DNA of 64,000 bases, from NCBI GenBank assembly GCA_019359615.1, contig JAHHHA010000018.1:1-64000 (forward strand), in the 5' to 3' direction. The stretch's first letter is position 1; the number at the start of each line of letters is the position of its first letter. The translations under genes were made by a program, and so were the position numbers. The DNA comes from Cyanosarcina radialis HA8281-LM2 (GTDB lineage: Bacteria; Cyanobacteriota; Cyanobacteriia; Cyanobacteriales; CCAP-1448). The notes beneath the pieces are model-generated. The model worked only from the letters and a program-made list of their open reading frames with translations, did no database searches and had not been told where the DNA came from. Positions 61,781-64,000 of the stretch are shown here, one piece after another.

Positions 61781-62995
61781 GTGATACGGGTTCTAGTCGA
61801 TACAGACCTGATATTAGAGGCGTTATTAAACCGTAGCGGGTTTGTCGGAGAAATCCAGCCGTTATTGGATCGGGTTGACCCTCTAATTGAACGGATACAG
61901 ATGTACGTTACCGATGTCGGTTTGCAAAGGATCAAAACTTTTACCAGTCGATTGCAAAATATCGAGATTGCCGAGAAAGTAGTTGACTGGTTAAAAGAGA
62001 GAATGTATACCTGCTCGATCGATGGAGGTATGCTCAAAAAAGCCTGCTCGTCGGCTTTAATCGACTTTGAATCGGCGGTGGAGTTGGTCGGGGCGAGGAA
62101 TTTAGACCTAGATGCGATCGTGACTCACAAGCCCGATGATTTTGCTGAAGCCAAAGCCTTCGTGCCAGTGTGGTCGGTAGCTAAATTATGGGAGCGGCTC
62201 AATCTAGAAGGCATAATCTCTGCTAACAACTACGGTTTGTTGGTCAAAGATTTGCTCGCCCTGCAATGTCACAAGCATCCCGATAGCGAAGTCGAGGAAT
62301 TAGAAAGCGATCGCGCTCTGCAATACTTGGGGGAAGTAGTCACTAACGAGTTGAACAACATCTTCCAGCCTCAGCAGGATGCCCAAGATAATTCATCGCT
62401 CGAAAGGCTAATCCAACTGGGGGTTTCTCAGTTTTGGGCGGGTGACTTAAAGGGGGCGCTACATTGCTTTGAAGCGTCGGCTAAATTAGATACGATGAAC
62501 CCCAGTTATTTGCTGGGAATCGCCAGAACTTATAAAGAGATCGATCGCTACATTCAAGCGTTTGTCTTTGCTGTTGCCGCTTTGTCTCATGCGGAAGACG
62601 CTCAACCTTGCAGCCGCGCTCACAGCTTAATTGCCGGGATCTATCACGAATTATTTGTCTACACCCATCGCCTCGATTATGGAGAAGAGGCGATTAATTT
62701 CTATACCAAAGCCCAGCGAGAATTGCCTCAAGATTGTTTGCCAGTTTGGAACTGCATATCTACCTCGGTTTGGATTTTTCGGCAAGCAGAAAATCTGACT
62801 TTAGAGGAGCGAGAATATTACTTAACACGAGCCAGAGATAATCTGTCTGTGTTGAAAAAGGTTGCGGAATTACCAGAATCTAACTGGAGTAGATATAAAG
62901 ACCGAATAATCGCCGATGCCGAACAGGTTTTCGCCGATTTAGGAGACTGGTGGCAGCAAGCGATCGAGGAGATGAAAATAGGGCATGGGGCATAG
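61781..62995 (+). CDS. PIN-like domain plus TPR protein
   Basis: 404 residues from a GTG at 61781 with GGAGGGTTAAGG directly upstream; a TTG at 61709 opens the same frame. VIRVLVDTDLILEALLNRSG and ALIDFESAVELVGARNLDLD, THKPDDF give the acidic residues of a PIN-type RNase fold. The C-terminal half is TPR-like (LGIARTYKEIDRYIQAFVFA; EEAINFYTKAQREL). With the XRE gene it forms a two-gene unit. The frame ends inside a GGGCATG minisatellite, so the tail (KIGHGA) may be new. Confidence 0.82.
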   Translation: MIRVLVDTDLILEALLNRSGFVGEIQPLLDRVDPLIERIQMYVTDVGLQRIKTFTSRLQNIEIAEKVVDWLKERMYTCSIDGGMLKKACSSALIDFESAVELVGARNLDLDAIVTHKPDDFAEAKAFVPVWSVAKLWERLNLEGIISANNYGLLVKDLLALQCHKHPDSEVEELESDRALQYLGEVVTNELNNIFQPQQDAQDNSSLERLIQLGVSQFWAGDLKGALHCFEASAKLDTMNPSYLLGIARTYKEIDRYIQAFVFAVAALSHAEDAQPCSRAHSLIAGIYHELFVYTHRLDYGEEAINFYTKAQRELPQDCLPVWNCISTSVWIFRQAENLTLEEREYYLTRARDNLSVLKKVAELPESNWSRYKDRIIADAEQVFADLGDWWQQAIEEMKIGHGA

Positions 62996-63078
62996 GGCAT
63001 GGGGCATGGGGCATAGGGCATGGGGCATGGGGCATAGGGCATGGGGCATGGGGCATAGGGCATAGGGCATAGGTCATA
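62982..63078. repeat. GGGCATG/GGGCATA minisatellite
   Basis: About 13 units of 7-8 bp (GGGCATGGGGCATAGGGCAT). It runs through the stop of the PIN/TPR gene. Confidence 0.9.
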
Positions 63079-63106
63079 GGTAATAAATAGAGACATTAAA
63101 GATAAG

Positions 63107-63376
63107 ATGATGAACAATAAATCAAAAAAATACGCTAAAAAAATTCTTTTTCTGGCTATTCCTGCGGTTTTATGTGGAGTTGGCCTGCAAATATGGCCCT
63201 CGGCAGACCTGAAGGTGGCCAATGCTGAAGATGTCGAGGTTGCCAATATCGATCACGATATTGACGATATTGTTGGCTCTTCTAAACCCCGAAGATATAC
63301 AGACGATCGGCCATCGCCCAAACCGTCACCCAGACCCTCACCGCAACCATCTCCCAGACCCAAACCGAGAAAATAG
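63107..63376 (+). CDS. Exported Pro/Ser-rich protein
   Basis: 89 residues; ATG at 63107 or 63110. Signal peptide (ILFLAIPAVLCGVGLQIWPS), acidic middle (VEVANIDHDIDDIVG) and a C-terminus of alternating Pro, Ser, Arg and Lys (PSPKPSPRPSPQPSPRPKP), extended and probably wall- or sheath-associated. Eighth exported or regulatory gene of this end of the window. Confidence 0.7.
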   Translation: MMNNKSKKYAKKILFLAIPAVLCGVGLQIWPSADLKVANAEDVEVANIDHDIDDIVGSSKPRRYTDDRPSPKPSPRPSPQPSPRPKPRK

Positions 63377-63431
63377 TGCTGGTTTCGTTTCGATCGCGGT
63401 GAATAAAATGCTTGTAGGGTAGGCATCCTGC

Positions 63432-63641
63432 CATTGGTGTCAACTTAAGGCTAGGGCCATTGCTGGGCCTTGCTCTTCAGCGCCAACCGCCAGGGGTTCA
63501 AAACCCCTGACTAATAGTACAAGTCCATTAAAATGGACTAACTTGACCTCAGTTTAGTCCTCTTTAGAGGACTTTAGCTATGAGGCAGGGGTTTTCAACC
63601 CCTGACGGATCAAGGCTTTGACCGTTAACTTGACACCAATG
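63432..63641. mobile_element. 210-bp MITE-like element with 9-bp target-site duplication
   Basis: TIRs CATTGGTGTCAACTTAA (63432-63448) and TTAACTTGACACCAATG (63625-63641), differing at one base, flanked by perfect direct repeats GCATCCTGC at 63423-63431 and 63642-63650. It carries REPIN copy 3. The uninterrupted target resembles 59090-59115. It has no coding capacity, so movement would need a transposase elsewhere. Confidence 0.85.
63488..63607. repeat. REPIN-like element, copy 3
   Basis: Left arm 63488-63539 (AGGGGTTCAAAACCCCT; AGTCCATTAAAATGGACT), right arm 63555-63607 inverted (AGTCCTCTTTAGAGGACT; AGGGGTTTTCAACCCCT). Only about 15 bp between the arms. Confidence 0.88.
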
Positions 63642-63768
63642 GCATCCTGCCTCCCCTATGTATCTTATTGCATCCTGCCTAAGTGCGGGGACAGCCCAGA
63701 GGGCTATCCCACAAGAGGTGGATTTCTACATTCTGAACTTCTGAACTCCTGAACTCCTGCCTCCTTTT

Positions 63769-64000
63769 TCAAGAAGGAGAGCCAGGGATAGAAATATCTA
63801 CTGGCACTACCTTTTTACCCAAAGAGGTCAAAGGTGGTTCGATCGCATCTCCATTACCAACTACCAAAGTGACCATTTTATCTGGCTGCAAATACTTTTG
63901 GGCGACGCGCTGCACGTCTTTAATAGTAGTGGCTTCAACCCCCCGTTGATAGCGGAAGATAAAATCATCGGGGTAGTCGTAATACTCGTATCGCATCAAT
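63769..64000 (-). CDS. M16 family zinc peptidase, C-terminal fragment
   Basis: The frame is open from the right edge to TGA at 63771-63769. About 76 residues: YYDYPDDFIFRYQRGVEATT, IKDVQRVAQKYLQPDKMVTL, VVGN. This is the C-terminal (inactive-half-type) end of M16 insulinase-like peptidases, usually 400-500 residues. The remainder is off-window. Confidence 0.85.
   Translation of the reverse strand, partial: LMRYEYYDYPDDFIFRYQRGVEATTIKDVQRVAQKYLQPDKMVTLVVGNGDAIEPPLTSLGKKVVPVDISIPGSPS

Noticed and set aside
62982-63078. CRISPR-like array
   Set aside because: Units are 7-8 bp with no unique spacers, so a minisatellite.
1-64000. tRNA and rRNA genes
   Set aside because: I looked for TpsiC-like GGTTCRA boxes and conserved rRNA stretches; the GGGGTTCAAAACCCC hits belong to REPIN hairpins.

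Overview
This 64 kb window looks like chromosome from a cyanobacterium with a large, repeat-rich genome. The octamer GCGATCGC (HIP1) is dense throughout. Typical cyanobacterial families are present: DUF928, CHASE2-Ser/Thr kinase, DUF1823, YHYH, Uma2, HhoA-type HtrA and a hybrid histidine kinase. I saw no rRNA, tRNA, CRISPR array, prophage or full transposase gene. Genus is not decidable from what I can see; a filamentous form is a guess.

Layout. 1-3.1 kb: edge-truncated TPR protein, a small coiled-coil gene pair and a MazEF-like toxin-antitoxin (TA) pair. 3.2-8.1 kb: tandem duplicated DUF928 proteins, a CHASE2-kinase and a gamma-glutamylcyclotransferase-like protein. 8.2-22.6 kb: an exopolysaccharide / cell-surface glycan locus with three GT2 modules (one fused to a UDP-galactopyranose-mutase-like flavoprotein), two GT4 enzymes, a Wzx-type flippase, a polytopic membrane protein and a PMT/ArnT-like enzyme. 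22.7-29.3 kb: mixed accessory genes, namely an NTF2-like protein, a second MazEF-like pair, a SUKH protein, decayed DUF3368/HepT TA remnants, a GMC oxidoreductase, GNAT, AraC and a SnoaL-like protein. 29.3-36.5 kb: acetamidase/formamidase, a methyltransferase, then a tight operon of a CrtC-like/polyprenyl-synthase fusion, an FkbM methyltransferase and a GT1 glycosyltransferase. This looks like an uncharacterised glycosylated-terpenoid pathway. 36.7-46.7 kb: an HNH gene apparently disrupted by a repeat, BrnTA, YHYH, Uma2, an aminotransferase, HtrA, DUF1823 and a DUF433/DUF5615 TA pair. 46.8-57.5 kb: a TPR/beta-barrel protein translationally coupled to a response regulator, a CHASE2 hybrid kinase with duplicated receivers, and a WD40-transmembrane-ATPase protein. 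57.7-63.4 kb: six small secreted proteins in one direction, several with curlin-like Gly-Asp/Asn-Gln motifs, divergent from an XRE regulator plus a PIN/TPR protein. The window ends in an M16 peptidase fragment.

Repeats are a second theme. There are at least ten dispersed families, including REPIN-like inverted pairs of double hairpins, and a 210-bp element with near-perfect terminal inverted repeats and a perfect 9-bp target-site duplication. Palindromic G/C-rich elements sit in frame inside four protein-coding genes. The best candidates for undescribed biology are the lipocalin/prenyl-synthase operon (31.9-36.5 kb), the secreted curlin-like cluster with its regulator (57.7-63.0 kb), and the protein-embedded palindromes.
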